Origin: Eublepharis macularius
Lineage: Eukaryota > Chordata > Lepidosauria > Squamata > Eublepharidae
NCBI RefSeq assembly: GCF_028583425.1
Contig: NC_072797.1
Location: 22,788,001 to 22,852,000, forward strand
Reading direction: 5' to 3'
Length of the DNA stretch: 64,000 bases
The position numbers were made by a program, and so were the translations under genes. The first letter of the stretch is position 1. Each line of letters opens with the position of its first letter. The notes below the pieces were generated by a model that ran no database searches, was not told the origin of the DNA, and was given only the letters and a program-made list of their open reading frames with translations. Positions 1 to 14,803 of the stretch are shown here, in pieces.

Positions 1-1255
1 GGTTATCCTTTAGGTATCTGTAAGCTGCACAATTTTCCTGTCTGGCTCTAGGCTTCGGAGGGATCTGTGCTGCTAGGAGATATCTCTAAAGACTTCAATC
101 CTTGGCACTTTTACGCCGCTGGGTGAGGGGGAAAGGGCTTGCAGCCCGGCAGTGGCTCTTGAGTTGTGCTGAGCGGTTAGTAAATGGAGCAATTTGCATC
201 ACAGACAAACTTTACAAGGCAATCATTAGCAGTTACTTTCTGCTGGGAACGGATTCCTCCGTCCCTTTTACTGGCAGTGAAGCAAAACGATGTGGATGAA
301 GGTAGCATGCAACGCCGACGCACATTTTCCCTCCCGGTCCCTGGGGGATATATTAGTTTCCGTCCCCTTTTACTTTTGGGAGCTTCTCGTGATGCTTTCT
401 GATGCCAGAGCAGAGAACATGCTGACTTAATCTGCGGTGGGTGGAGAATTCTAAAATTCCATCCCTTTGCACTTCTCCTCGTTAGGAGAAGGGAGAGAAG
501 CTTTGATTGCGTTTACTATCCTGGAGTTCCAGGTTACCACTCCTCTTCAGCTACCGCTGACCCAAGGGATTCCATTCCCACTGACCCAGAACTAACTCAC
601 AGTTCAGCCAAGAGACGGATGCTTCTTGTGTCTTATAGCAGTAGTTTATTCAAGATGATCGCGTGGTAAACGCAGTCATTTCCCCCCTTTCCTCGTGGGA
701 GATGCTCAGTACAGACAAAGGGAGGAAGAGAGGTTGTAAAAACATTACACTAAAAACAGGAACAAGGTCATTAAGGCTTCAAATATCCCTCGTCTTGTTG
801 GTGGCAGTGTAAACTACAATTCCCATCATTCAAAGCCTTAAAGAGGCCACACATATTTCTGATAGATCTCATACAAGCTTCTAAGCTATAGAGCTAATAC
901 AAGCTTCTAAGCTGTGGCTAACAGCACAGGTTGTATCCCAGTGTTTCTTCTGTGAGTAGAAAGGCAGGTCAGAGCAAGTGAATTTTGCCAGTCCCCACGT
1001 TGCACCCATGCTTTTCCTCTGACCTGCCTCATCCCTGAACAGAAGGGTGCACTGCAGAGTAGGAAGGTGAAGGTTCCAGGAGCACAGTTTTCTGTGTAGT
1101 CCTTCCCATCCAACCCATTGTGTGTTGTTCTTTTCTACGCTTGCTCCGTCAGGAATTTGTATGTCCATCGCAGGTGCATGATAGATGTCTGTAAGATGTA
1201 GATATAGATGGACTTCTTTCAGTTAATATGTTTTGCTGTGGATTTTGTCATGCAG
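1..1255. other. SPEF2 intron (left edge), no gene seen
   Basis: Sequence upstream of the first visible SPEF2 exon. Open frames here are short, overlap on both strands and have no convincing splice context. I see no repeat I can name with confidence. Confidence 0.6.
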
Positions 1256-1423
1256 GGAAAGAACAGGAAAGGAAAGAAGCTGAACGAAAAGCACAAGAGA
1301 GTCTTACTCCTTTCCCCCAAGAAGTGGTGCTGGCTGTAGTAGAAGCAAAAGTGGAGGAACTGACAGATGTTTCCTCTCCAGATCTTCCAGAGCCAGAACC
1401 TCTAGAGGCCAAAGCATCTAAAG
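1256..1423 (+). CDS. SPEF2: SPEF2 exon w1
   Basis: The acceptor is TGCAG at 1251-1255. The exon enters in phase 1 (two bases complete a codon) and reads KEQERKEAERKAQES, then an acidic, proline-rich segment ending EAKASK. The donor is AAG|GTTGGT. A second GT four bases downstream (GTGAAG at 1428) looks closer to consensus, but it would leave phase 2 and make a TGA with the next exon, so 1423 is chosen. The charged, low-complexity linker fits the region after the adenylate-kinase-like domain in this family. Confidence 0.85.
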
Positions 1424-4400
1424 GTTGGTGAAGTGTAAATTGCGCATGAACTATATGTTTAATGACAGTTCTTGTCCTTTTATGTGACAAATCGTAATGT
1501 ATTCTTTTGATTCTTAACAATCATGTCCATCCTACTCCCTGAGAAATATTGACAGGCTTATCAAAGCTCTTGGCTTTACCAGAAATTCCTCACTTCTTGT
1601 ATGGGAACCTGTATATTTCCTGAGCTGCTCAAATAGTGACACCCCAGGGCCATTTCAGATTGGGAAAATGGTGTAGGGAAGACTTAAATCCCTTCCCTTA
1701 GCACTCTGGTCCCAATCTGAATTAGGTCCCCGCACTCCTGTTTTAGAGGGAAAAGAAAAATTTGTACAAAATATAAAAATAGCACAGTTAGACAGCATAA
1801 GACATCCAATGAAAAGGCAGTAGGATTAGGATTGCAAAACTGGAAGACAATGCAGGCCAAAAACAGAAACAAAAGAACCATCCCATATTAACCCACAATA
1901 TACGATAAACAGTGCAGAAAATGGATTACCAAAGTAGAAGACTATGCGGTAAAAGCAAGAACCATACAATAAACACAGCAATAGACTACAGTCCTATTAC
2001 CTTATAAAAGCACCCTCCTGAACCATTCTATTGTACTATGCACCCATTTCCTTTTACTCCTTGTTGCCATTCACATTAAAACTTTTTGTTTTTACCCATG
2101 AAAACTTTTTTGGCTTCCTTCAAAATGTCATCAGTAAATTCTGGCTAAGAAGGAAGCTCACAGTTGTCTTCCAGTTTCATTGTAGATTGTTTCAGAGACA
2201 GTTTGGAGTAGTGGTTAAGAGTGGCAGCTCTAATCTAAAGATCTGGGTTTGATTCCCCACTCCTCCGCTTGAAGCCAGCTGGGTGACCTTGGGTCAGTCA
2301 CAGCTACTCAGAGCTCCCTCAGCCTCATCCACCTCACAGGGTGATTGTCACGAGGATAATAATAACACACTTTGTAAACCACTCTAAGTGGGTGATAAGT
2401 TGTCCTGAAGGGAAGTATATAAATCAAATATTATTATGCTATTATCTCTAATTGTGCCAGGTTTTGAAAGCTAATCTTTGAAGTCAGTGTAAGACAGCTT
2501 GTGAACAACATGAGGGCCAGCCAATATGTACTTCCCTGCTCTTAATGTGGAGGGAGTAGTTTTATGGCAGACATAGGAGTGGCCCAATCTGTGCTGTAGA
2601 AACCTTTGTTGAAACTGGGGAAAAGTTTCCTTCTAAATTTTAATGGGTGGAGGAAGTGTTACACACATCACAGATGCAGTGAATGTACTTCCTCAGTAAG
2701 TTTACCGCTGAATTAAGTGTGTCTGGGTGTACCCCCAAAAGATCATTTCCAATCCCAGCTCAGTAGAGTTGCCAGGTCCCCTATGGCAATGGACGGAGAG
2801 TGGGTGACAGGAACTTAGGGCGCATGTGCACAACTGTCATCCCCAGCAGATGATGTCACTTCCGGTACGACCTGGAAACAACAGCATTGTGCTGGGGCCA
2901 GTTCTTCAGTGCTTGGCCAAAAATGTAGTATTTTTGACCAAACATGCTATGTTTTGGGCTGTGTGTTAAAGAATTGGATCCAGCATGACAATGATTTCAG
3001 GGCATGCTGGAAGTGATGTCATTGGCTGGAGATGATGATCATGTGACCTACCCCCCCCCCCATTTTGCCAGCCTGCTTTCTCCCACTAATGAGCTGGGGA
3101 TTGTTTTGAGGGAAAATGAGATAATGCTATCTAAGCTTCCCTTAGCTCCTTAGAAAAAGAACTAGTTACAGGTAATAAGTCATCTGAGCTAATCTGAGCC
3201 ACAGCATTTAGCCACAATGCATTACACCCCCTGCAGAATCTCCTCCATCACCATCTCCTAAAGGTAAAAAAAGAAAGAAAGATGAAGCAGCCAAAGGAAA
3301 AGAAACAGGAAGCAAGCCAGGTAAAGCACCATTTTATTTATTGTTTTTTGTAATGCTGTTTGGCTCATAGCCACAAACGGGCATAGCTTTCACTTTCATC
3401 TTAAAACTTTCCTTTTAAAAACAATAATGACATGTTTCCATTTGAAAGAGAATAGTTTGGTTGAAAAAAGGGGAGCAACAGCTACCTCACAAGCAAAGCC
3501 TAAGTAGGGTTACCAACTCTGGCTTGGTTGATTCCTGGGGGTTAGGAGGTGGGGCCTGGGAATAGCAGAGTTTGGGAGGGGAGGGAGCTCGTCAGGAATA
3601 CGCATAGAATCCACCTTCTGAAGCTGTTATGTCCTCTAGAGGAACTGATCTCTGTATTCTGGAGATCAGCTGTAATTGACTAGAAGGAGTCTGCACCACA
3701 TGTAAGCTGTGAGGCCAAATGCAGTTCTCTAGTTTAGGGTTGCCAGCTTCTATATGGAGCGTGGAATCCCTCTGGAATTATCTCCAAACTATAAAGACCA
3801 GTTCTTCTGGAGGAAATGACATAACTATAAATTACTGTATGGCGTCACCTCTCTAATGAGCTCCCTCCCCAAACTCCAAACTCCTTAGGCACTACCCCCA
3901 AATCTTCAGGAATTTTCCAAGGTGGTGTTGGCAACCTTACTGGTTGCCAACGCTAACCATGCACCTCATCACCCACCATCACGTCCATTCTTCTCTCCTC
4001 TTCTGGAGCTGCAGAAGAAGGCAAGAGTCAAAAAGCAGGCTGGTGTGGGCTGTGTTCAACTTGGTGATTCAGACACTGGACTCTTTTGCTTTCTGTCTTG
4101 TATGACTCGTGTTTGCAAGATTCAAGGGCATTTTATGAGAATAGCCTAAGAGCCAGTTTACAAAAACCATTTGCCAAGAAGATGCTAGATGAATTATTCC
4201 ATTCTGTCTATGAGCTGATGCAGTCAATTCCAGCACTCACTTGTGCATTGTTTGTGAACCAGAACAAGTATACTGAACATTACATTTCTTTGGCAACAAA
4301 ATGGTAATGTGTATAAGGGAGAGGGGGGAACAGGAAAGCTGTACTGCAAATTCCAGGCTGTTTTGGAGAAAGTAACCCTTGAAAAAGGGACAGCAGCCAG

Positions 4401-7400
4401 GAGAAGTGGCTGGAGGAGTCTGGGTGGTTGGATAGAAGAGCAGAGTGGAGTTGGCAAAGGCAAAGATGGAAAGGTCCAGGTATGTTCTACCATGCCAAAC
4501 GCTTAGAAAACCTCCTTCTTGGACCTACAGAAAGAGAAATTGTCAAGCGCCTGGCCATTCACAGTTCATGGTGAGCATGCCATGGCATTTGGTTTGTTGA
4601 CTTTCAAGTTGTGCAAGTGTGAGGAATGGAATAGCAGTGGTATAGGGAGGTGAGTGGGGGAGTAAAAAGCTCAAGTGCAAGCTTACAGTAAAGATCTATG
4701 CTTTATATGGTAAGAGGTGTACAAGGGCAACCTAGCCTTTGCAGGTCATTGCATGGTTGGAAAGTGAAGGAGGAAGCAGTGCTAGTTCAACGTTGTACTA
4801 TCCCAAGAGGTGGGAACATATACAAGCAGGCACACCCTCTTTAGTTGTGCCATTGTTGCTGGTCCCTCTTTGAGTCAGGGGGCAGTAGCACAGGTGGAGG
4901 GCGGAGGGAACGTGCTTGCTCCCATAGCTTCCACCAGCTCTGGACAGCAGCAGTCCAAGTGTAGATGGAGCATTCTGCCTTCCTTCCCACTCGTGCCACC
5001 TGAGTTCCAATGGGCTGAAGAAGACCTGTGCAGCCCATTGGAGTCAGGTGGGCTGGGAGGTGACAATGCAAATGCTGTTAACCATGAGTACACACTGACA
5101 AACAAATTTATAGAACCAACTATAGAAAGCAGAGAACCAAAACGGTTGACAAAAATACAAGAGAAAATAAACAAATTAATAGTGCAATCCTAAGGAAAGT
5201 TTATACCCTTCTAAATACATTGACAGCCATGGAATGAGAAGGGAGCTAATCCCTAGAATTAAGCCAGCGTATTTCAGCACTTACATTCAAGCATTCTGGT
5301 TTAGCTGGGTTATATGTTGGACAGTTGACTCTGTGATGCTGTGTGCCTGTTTGTTTATGTGTATGTAAAATGCTTACAATGCATCTCTACGTTTTTAATT
5401 TTGTAAATCCATTAAAGTAAATGTGACCTATACATAGCTGCTGTCATATTGACAAAGGGTGTCCGAACAAAATAGCCAGGTTTTGTCACTTGCAAGTTAT
5501 TTATCAATTCTTAGGAGACGCATTTTTCCCGTATATTAATGATCCATTCATATTTAAGGTACTCCACGAGGAAAATCGCCAGGGAGAGCAGCACCACCAC
5601 CCCCTGAAGAATTATCACCTCCTGCTTCTATAGAACCACCTCCAATTAAACCAGGATCAGATGAATGGGTTTATGTCGATGATCCACTCCCACCCGTATG
5701 GCGGTTTTCAAATTACTTATTTTACACATTTGAACACATACAGCTGCCCTGTGCTGAATCAGACCATTGGACTATCTGGCAGCAGCTCTCTGGGGTCTCA
5801 GAAAGAGGGTCTTTCACATCACCTGCTGCCAAACCTTTTAACAGGAGATGCGGGGAATTGAACCTGAGACCCTCTGCACGCCAAGCAGGTGCTCTGTCGC
5901 TGAGCCACAGCCCTTCCCCTCCGTTATAAACCTATCTTATATTTAATTTTGTATTTATTTGTGCAAAACAAAAAAAGAAGAAAAGAGAAAACAACAACAA
6001 AAATAAAACCATACGGGGGAATCTCATACATAAGCTTCTATAAAAGGTCTCCAAATATATAAAAATAAGTCCAGTTGTCATCTCTGTGTGATATATTCAA
6101 AAGTTGATAAGTTTATAAGGTCCTCAGTCCAGTGAGTTATGAGAAGCGGGCTTTTGTCTTTCCGGTGCTGTGATACAAGTTTTTTTAGTGACTGTTAAGG
6201 GTAGGGAGGGTCCATTTCCAACACTGGTTATGTTCCATGATACAGACAAATAATTATTTAAACGTACATAAACATCCTGAAAAATAAATGAGTATTCTAA
6301 TATAAATATGAGTAATGACTTGCTCCCCAAAGGACTGAATAGCTGACCAAAGCATATGTTTAAGAGACACATCATGTAAGTCACAACATCAACAACTGGA
6401 CCTGTACTTCATCTTTTACTTAAAAAAGTGCTTAGGTATGCCTTAAACATAATTGTTTGCAACAGATATAAAGCTAAAGCCATGTCTCATTGCTCTGGCA
6501 GAATTGAACAATCTAGTTCATTGCCCTTTTAACACAAAATGGTGATGATATATATCGGAAGGATCCTGGGTAGCGTGCTCTCCCATTATGTGAGATCAGA
6601 GCACCCAAACTACAATAACCAAGCAGGGGTTTTATGTTTGAAAATGCCCTAATGGGAATAACTACAGCTAGTATTTTCTTGATTATATCAGTATGTGGTG
6701 ACCTTTGGGATTACCTTGTTTTTAAAAAATGCATATCATATTTGTATCACACCCTTCCTCCAAGGAGTTCAAGAAAGTATACATTCGTTTTTACAATAAT
6801 CCTGAGAAGTAGGTTAGGCTGAAAGATGGGTGTAATTCAGTCGTAACACCAAACCACTGTTTGGCACTATGTGATTGAACCCTGTGCTTGTGTATTCCTT
6901 CCTTCATCCCCTTGCACATGAGGAATCAATTGATGGCTTTGCTGTTACATCCAGACCAAACAAACTATGATCTGGATTTAAGTCCTCCTAGAAATCACCA
7001 ATCCTGGTTTGGAGGGCAAGCATAGAGTATAGGTTGCCAGTTTGGATGTAGCAGCAAACTGTAGTTTGTGCTACATCAGAAGTCATTATTTTCAAGCCTT
7101 CAGGGGGTAGAAGGAGAAGAAGGGAGGGAGTACATGAAGGAGAGCATCCCATAACAGATGGAGAGATTAACTGTCCCGATGAATTTTGGAACAGACAGAG
7201 GATTTCATGTAGGTCCCAGCTTAGCACTCTGTCCATTACAACAAACTGACTCTTGGTCTTGCCCAAAGGAAAGCTGTTTTGAGCATAATAAAGTCAGTCT
7301 AGAAGATAGGGGAGAGGTGGAAGTGAGAGAGATGAACAGAGAGGAGTGGAATAGAGGGTTATAACTTCATTTTATCCCCTTTATCAATCCCTTTTCTCCA

Positions 7401-10400
7401 GTCTTCTCATGAGTTGGCAGATGCACAACAACTTTCGTGTCTTTTAAAACTCAACAGGAAGTGCCTGAATTCTTAGTCCCTTGCTGGGAACTCATAGAGG
7501 CAGCCTATGCGAGTAGCATAAAAGCTATTCTTCGGCAACTCAGGATTGAGCAGTACATCGCCATTCACTACCTGTCAGACATCAGGTGAGTTTTAACAGG
7601 TTTTATTTTTTATTTTTTAAAAATATTTTTTATTAAAATTTTAACATGTAACAAGATCAACAATAAATGTATAGATAGAAGATGGCATTATACATAACAA
7701 TGCTCAGGCAAAAGAGCAACAACAGTCGTTAATACACAATTAGTTGAGCAGAGTACTTCAGCGACAAGATTCTAGTACAGTATAAAGCAAGCAAGCAACA
7801 ACTCTACCGGGAGAAATATAAACAAGTAAATCCATTATATCACATAACAAGTCTATAATTCAAATTTAACAGGTTTTATGAATAAAGAACTATCATTGTT
7901 CCTGCTCTCTTGATTCTTAAAACGAAACGAAGCACTGATCTTCTTTGGATTTCATTTCTTTACTAGATATTCTTTCAAGGAATATTTGAAACGTCCTGAC
8001 CACAAACAGGAGTTTGTGACTCAGTGGCAAGCCGACTTTAACTCAGTTGCTGATGACCTGTGGGAGGATGATGAAACGAAAGAGGAGCTTCACCAAAGAG
8101 TTACTGTAAGTGGAAACTGAAAAAAAAAAAGCAGATGAGTGACTTTGGCTGCTGGACTGTTGTAAAATAGATGGGATCGAGGCAAGACGAAAAACAACAT
8201 CTTTAGGATGTTGATCTTGGAACTGATCTGTTGACTTCTGTCTCATACAACATCCAGGAATGGTGTCTTGCAAATAAGAAGAGCGTGGTAGCTCCCAAGA
8301 GGACAGCAAATATTTATTCTATGCTTCCCAGCCCCAGAAGGATAAAACTACTATAACCATCTTCTATTTTTTTATTTTTATTTTATTTATGTTATTTATA
8401 TTCCACCTTCTCACTAAGACTGAAGGCGGATTACATAGTGTGAGATTAGTACAATTAGTGGCAAGGACAAGGGCAGGCATTTCCATACAGTGTCAAGAAC
8501 ATTTCCATAAACAATGTCATGGGGTAAAAGAATATAAGTTTACAAAGATATAGTATTAGCAAGGATCCAGTATACAAGTTTACAAAGATATAGTATCAGC
8601 AAGGATCCAGTATGGGGTTGAGGAATTGCTGAATTCTAGGACTTACATTGAACAACATAAAGGTAGGATATAGGAGTACAATGACCATGACTGATTTGTG
8701 CAGCACCATCCATATTCATAATGTTTTACAGAGTTATGTAGGCAAAAGGATACAGGTCACTGTCCCAAAGAGCTTTCAATTTAAAATAAACAAGGAAGAA
8801 AACAACAGAGGGCATGAAGTAGGAGGCGGCCTGTTGTGTATGAGATGCAGTGTTGTGTAGTGGTTAGAGTGCTGTACTAGGATCTAGGAGACCCAGCTTT
8901 GAATTCCTACTGCCTGCTGGGTGACCTTGGGCCAGTCACTCACTCTCAATCAAACCTAACCCACAGGAGCTGATATGAGGAGGGAGAATGATGGTATAAG
9001 CCACTTTGGGTCCCCATTAAGGAGGAAAACAGGGAATAATGATATAAGTCAATAAAAGATGTTAGAGAAAGACAGGAAGGAGTGGATGTAGGTACGTAAA
9101 GCTTACATAAAGTTTTGTTGCATTTTGGAATAATAGTTGAGTCAAATGTTATATGGAAAAGTATTAAAACATTGTACTGGGCCAGCTAAGCTATTAGAGG
9201 AATACAACTGGACTTTAGCAGAGCAGCATCAATAGCAGAGAAAACATGATGGGTGGTTAGAGCTCATGTGCTGGCTGGTGTGAGTGTGTGAGAGAAAATA
9301 ACAGATGCACACTTGCTTATGTTTAGAAAGGAAATAAGAGTTCTTTATTATAGGAATTCCATACTCTGATAGGAAAGGAGGAGAGATCTGATAGGAAAGG
9401 AGGAGAGATCCCATCTAGTCTAAGGATGGACATGGACGGCAGGAGAAGTCCTACATCCATGGTGCAAGAAGGAGAGAAGAGAGAGAAGTATGACAAAGCT
9501 AGGAAGAGAATGATGTCATGAGGAGGAAGTCCTGAGATTAGCAATCTACACATCAAAGGACAGTCACAGCAGTAAACAATAAACAGACACCCTGACCCGT
9601 CTAACTTTCTAACTCTCTGGTTTGTCCCCCTCTGAAACCTGAGGAAAAGGACAGTGTCAAGACTGCCTCTTCTAACACAAAGGTTGAGAAAAAATTCAAG
9701 GAAAGGGAACAAGACAGCATCATAATTTTGTTCTGGAAATGCAGTCCACTCATAGAGGACAGCCAGTCAGTCAGCTGAGCTACATGTGACGCCTGGCACA
9801 GGTTGGACACTTGTCAGCTTCCCTCAAGTTTTGATGGGAAATGTAACCGTCCTGGTCTTGGAGCTTGGGTCTCCATTTAATTGAACTTTACAGAGCAGCA
9901 GTCTATAGGAGGGAGAACATGAGGTTGGGAGGGGAGTGCAGGCGTCAGGGTCTTTCCAGGAGCCCCCCTTCCCCTCCCCTGGGTGTGTGTGGAGGTTTCT
10001 GTAACCTTCAGTTAAATGGAGAGCCAAGCTGTAAGACCAGGACCCCTACATTTCCCATCAAAACTTGAGGGAAGCTGACAAGTGTCCAACCTGTGTAAGG
10101 CGTCACTTGTAGCTTGGCTCTATGAGGAATTAATGAATGGAGACTTTCAGCTGGAAGTAGGCATGTGTGGTTTGGGAATCCAATTAGGAAAAAATGCCCC
10201 AAATCGGACCCAATCCATAAAGATTTGGAATTTCCGAAGCATTTGTACTGCTTCGGAAAGCTTCGGGGCTGAGTTTAAAGGGCCCCGGTGCTTGCAAGCC
10301 GTGGTGGGGCCCTTTGAACATCACCCCAGCCCCCCAACCCCACGCACCCTGACTTACCTTGTCGGCGGCAGTAGTGGCTCCAGCCCTTTGGGCTACCCGC

Positions 10401-13400
10401 GGGGCTGCGGAGCAGCAGAGGAGGCAGAGAAAGCCCTTCCTGCCCCTCAAATGGCCGTGGTGCCCGAAGTGGGAAACCCAAATCTTTTTGGGCTGCACAC
10501 CCCTGGTTGGAAGAGTGGGGGTCATAGGCAGGGACATGATCCATGGTGGATTAGGAGAAAAAAATGGCCCTGGTTAAGGGGCCTGCTCCCACCCCCACAC
10601 AGGAGGATGGAGGGAGCGAGAAAAACCCTAACAGCTCCCTTTGATTCAATTGATAGAAAACGGCTTTGGCAGAAATTGGCAGGTACAAACATCAACAAAT
10701 GCCTACTGTTTCTATTACATGAACTTCACACCAACATCTCTGCTAAAATGGGGGGGGCACCTCAGGCTCACTAACTGAGGAGAACTCAGTTACCAGAGAG
10801 GTAAAACAGGGGTGTGTTTTGGTCCTACTGCTTTTCAATTGATATTTAAACCTTCTTTAGGCCTCTGCAAAATATCATCTCCTTTATATGCTAATGATAC
10901 CGCTCTAGTTTTGGCCTTAGAAGGTGGCTACAAAAGCTAGGCAACTTTTGTAGAGAAGAGGACTTAAATGTCAGCTGTGTTAAGAACAAAGTGATGACAA
11001 TGGCAGGTAAATGACATCACTGACCTACTATTGTCATTCGGCATCTGAAACCGATCCACTCACCAAGATATAAGGACAGATGGACTCACATTCTAGCGGT
11101 ATCTGAAGAACTGAGATGTGACTCACAAAAGCTCCTACCTTACCACAGATTTTGTTAGTCTTATAGGTGCTACTGGACGCTTGCTCCTTTCTGCTTCTAC
11201 AGACAAACACTCCAGTGGGAAAAAAGAAAAACACCGCCGTAACAATCTAACTGCTTGCGTTCTTTACTCTCAGATCTACTTTTTAAACAAATCAATAGAC
11301 AATATAGCCACTTGTCAATACCTGTTCATACACAAGTCAAGTAACAGAATTCTTCCACATACATAGTCATAAGAGGACCATCCGTATTATAATGCTTAAG
11401 TATATACAATTCTATAAATCTGTCCCATAATTGATTTTTTATATTAATTACTAGTTATATCATCCAAAGACTTCTCTTTGGGTGATATAACTAGTGGACA
11501 TGACAACTGTATTCATATGAAAGGAGTTGCAGACACATTCTTGAAAAAGCAGCGGGAAACGAGGCAACAACAGGCCAGGTCCCTTGCTGGACGGTGTCTG
11601 GAATGATGAATTTCTTCTATATGAAAAATCCATGTGCTCAGAGGCCATCTTATTACTTCACAACAAAGACCAAGCTGGTTAACTTTAGCCCATCATAAAA
11701 TTAGTTTGGATGGTGCTAGGAAATCACTTAGATGATCTTATCTCAGGTCCAGGTTGGCCACTTCCTAGATTCTTTGTTCTGTTGTATATCACAATTAAGA
11801 CATGGCTGCCTAAAGAAGTGTGATTTGTTTGTGTCATTTGCTGGCCCTGTGTATGAAGAACAGGAGATCAACCCTTCGGCTCTCACTTTGTAGTATCTAC
11901 TTAGAGCGACCCAACTTAAGCATAAGGCAAAAGTGAGAGGGGGGGAGGGAAGAAGACTAGAATCCTGCCTGCAGCATGGCACACACAAAGCTTATCTTGG
12001 AAGGCACATAGCTAATGTGGCTACTGACCACAACACCTGCTCAAGTCACTAGAGATGGGAAATTTATGATATCCTCCTTCTCTAGCAGCAAAGTGAGTCA
12101 GATCGTTGGGTGGCCTAGGGAGAAAAGCTTGTTGAGGGGGAGAATCTTGTATGTTGTGGTGTAGGGTGTCTGCTTTTTCTATTATGGGCCGTTCTCACAC
12201 GTTTTTAAAATAGTGGAATACTCACGGAAGGCTGCTGGCTCCTTCGTGCGATTTTGATGCCATCCGTTTACAAAATGGAGGCAGTCAGTGATGACGGCGC
12301 TTTTGTGACGTTTTGTAAACGGATCAAAAATCGTGTGAGGAAGCCAGCAGCCTTCCATGAGTATCGCGCTGTTTTAAAGATGTACGAAAACGGCCATTGT
12401 TTCTTAGCATAAACTATTGATGCTGAGAGCCATTTAAAAAAGACTTGGAGCCACCTTCTGCTGAGTCACATTGGTCGATCAAGGTCCATGTGGATTACTG
12501 TGACCTGCAGCATCTCTCCGCAGAGGTCTTTCACATCACCTACAACCTGAGTCTTTTAGCTGGCGATGCAGGAGATTGAACATGGGACCTTCAGCATGCA
12601 AAGTAGTTGTTCTACCATTAAGACATGACCTTTTCCCAGTCAAATGCTATAGGAGATGTGGATGGCTCAGTAGCCAGATATCACCCTGGGGCCATATTAT
12701 CTGACCACTGACATTTCAACCAGATTTTAATCAAGGTGCAGTTAAGAGGTTTCCCTGCCTTTTCACACATTAAGAGACAAATAGGAAAAGTTTTCACATT
12801 GGCTGATTCCGCACACATTGGATAATGCCCTTTGAATGCACTTTATCAATCGTTTGAGGTGGATTTTTTGTTCCGCACATGAAAAAATCCGTTCCAAATG
12901 ATCTATAAAGAGGATTGGAAGTGCATTATCCAACGTGTGCAGAATCACTCATTGTAAGAGATAGAAACCCCTCTTGGATTGTTACAGACTGCCTGTGTGT
13001 GCTCCCTAATTTGAAGTCCTTATGGCTAGATGGCACCAAATCAGGTGCCACTTCACTGCCTGAATGATCCAAGGAACTGCCTGGGGCATCAAATCAGTGG
13101 TGGCCTGGGATGTGGCATGCATCTCCTACACCTGTACTACTGTCACCTATCCCAGCTCCAAAGTAGGCTGCAAAAGTGCCGCCTCTGGAACCTGTCTGAC
13201 CAAACAAATGTAACACAGGAGGAAGGCAATTGGGGTGGCAAGGCACCTTGAGCTGCCTGTGCACCAATTTTTGTTACCACCCCTGATCATCCATGAGAAA
13301 TGGACTTCCAACCACCTGCAGGCAATCTCGAGAGCAGTGAATGGTGTCGGTAGCCACCCTTCAGTAATGCTTTCTAAATTCTATAGATGATAATGAATAA

Positions 13401-14758
13401 GCCCAGGGCTTTTTTTCCAGCAGGAACGCGGTGGAATGGAGTTCCAGAACCTCTTGAAAATAGTCACATGGCTGGTGGCCCCGCCCCCTAATCTCCAGAC
13501 AGAGGGGAGTTTAGATTGCCCTCCATGCCATGTGGCTCAGAGGGCAATTTAAACTCCCCTCTGTCTGGAGATCAGGGGGCGGGGCCACCAGTCATGTGAC
13601 CATTTTCTCCGAGGGCAACCCACAGAGTTCCACCTCCTCTTTTCCTAGAAAAAAAGCCCTGAATAAGCCCATTGCTCTTATACCAGACAAAAATGAGTTC
13701 TCACAATAAACAAAGGCCACTATTCATTTTCTCTCCATGTGGTGACTTTTTGTAGTCACCCCTTTGTTAGAGATCTAGGTGGAATCCAGCCTTGTGAATG
13801 GACTTCAGAATTAGGCAGTTGCATTTGAACAGAGAACCAGGAATAGCAGCAGACCCACCTCACATGGGTGCAGTCTCTTTCCAAAGCTGGCTTTTTGCAA
13901 GATGGCAGCCCCGGTGAAAACCCAAGGAATTTCTGGGGAAGCAGTCATGAGCCATGTGCAGATTTTTGCCTTGCCTTGTTGCCTTATATCATGGTCTGTA
14001 TCAGAAGAATTATCTAGAGTTGTTTGCTCTGCAGGCATCTTTCTGCAGAGCCCTTGTTCTCCTGTGGTCTAAACTTCTCTGTGCAATGAATAGTCCAGGA
14101 GACAATGACAGCATCTCTAATACATATTAGGCATTAATGTTTCTAGTTCACAGCCAATAAGTAGCCTTACAGTTTCACCTCTCTTCCACAGTGGATGCTT
14201 GTCGATTATGCAAGGTGCCTACATTGGAAGCCCTGATAAAACTGCTCCTATAAATTCTGATTCACGCAGCAGCTTTCAAATAGGCCCCAAACCCTCCTAG
14301 CATCTGGAGCGGCTGTTGGCACAGGCCGTTGCCATTGGAGAGCGCCTGCTGCCACACGTCCTTCTGGGAGAGACAGCTACGGCTGCGTTCTCCTGGCAAG
14401 ATGAGTTGGGAAGGTGTTAGCATCTCCTTGCTGGGAGCAGTTCTGCAACTGCTTCCTGCCTCACATCAGCTGCCAGGACCAGCAGCTGCTATAAATGAGC
14501 CTTCTGTGTGTACTGGACCTAAAAACCAGAATGTTTCCTCACTGGCGTCTGTCCTTCATCTGTTTTGTGGTGAGACGCTTCTGACGTATTGGTTCCATTG
14601 TTTTTCAGGACCTGAAAGATCGCCTGTGGGATATATGTGAAAACAGAAGGGATGAAGCTGAGCAAGAGCGCAGCGATATCATGAACAACGGCTGGTTGCC
14701 AGATCGGATGGGGCTCCTGATTAATCACATCCTTTCACTTATGCAGGTCTGATAATAG

Positions 14759-14803
<45 letters not shown>

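Noticed and set aside
10082-10774. 230-codon plus-strand open frame
   Set aside because: Stitches together the end of a foldback MITE, an hAT-type element and the start of an RT remnant; not a gene.
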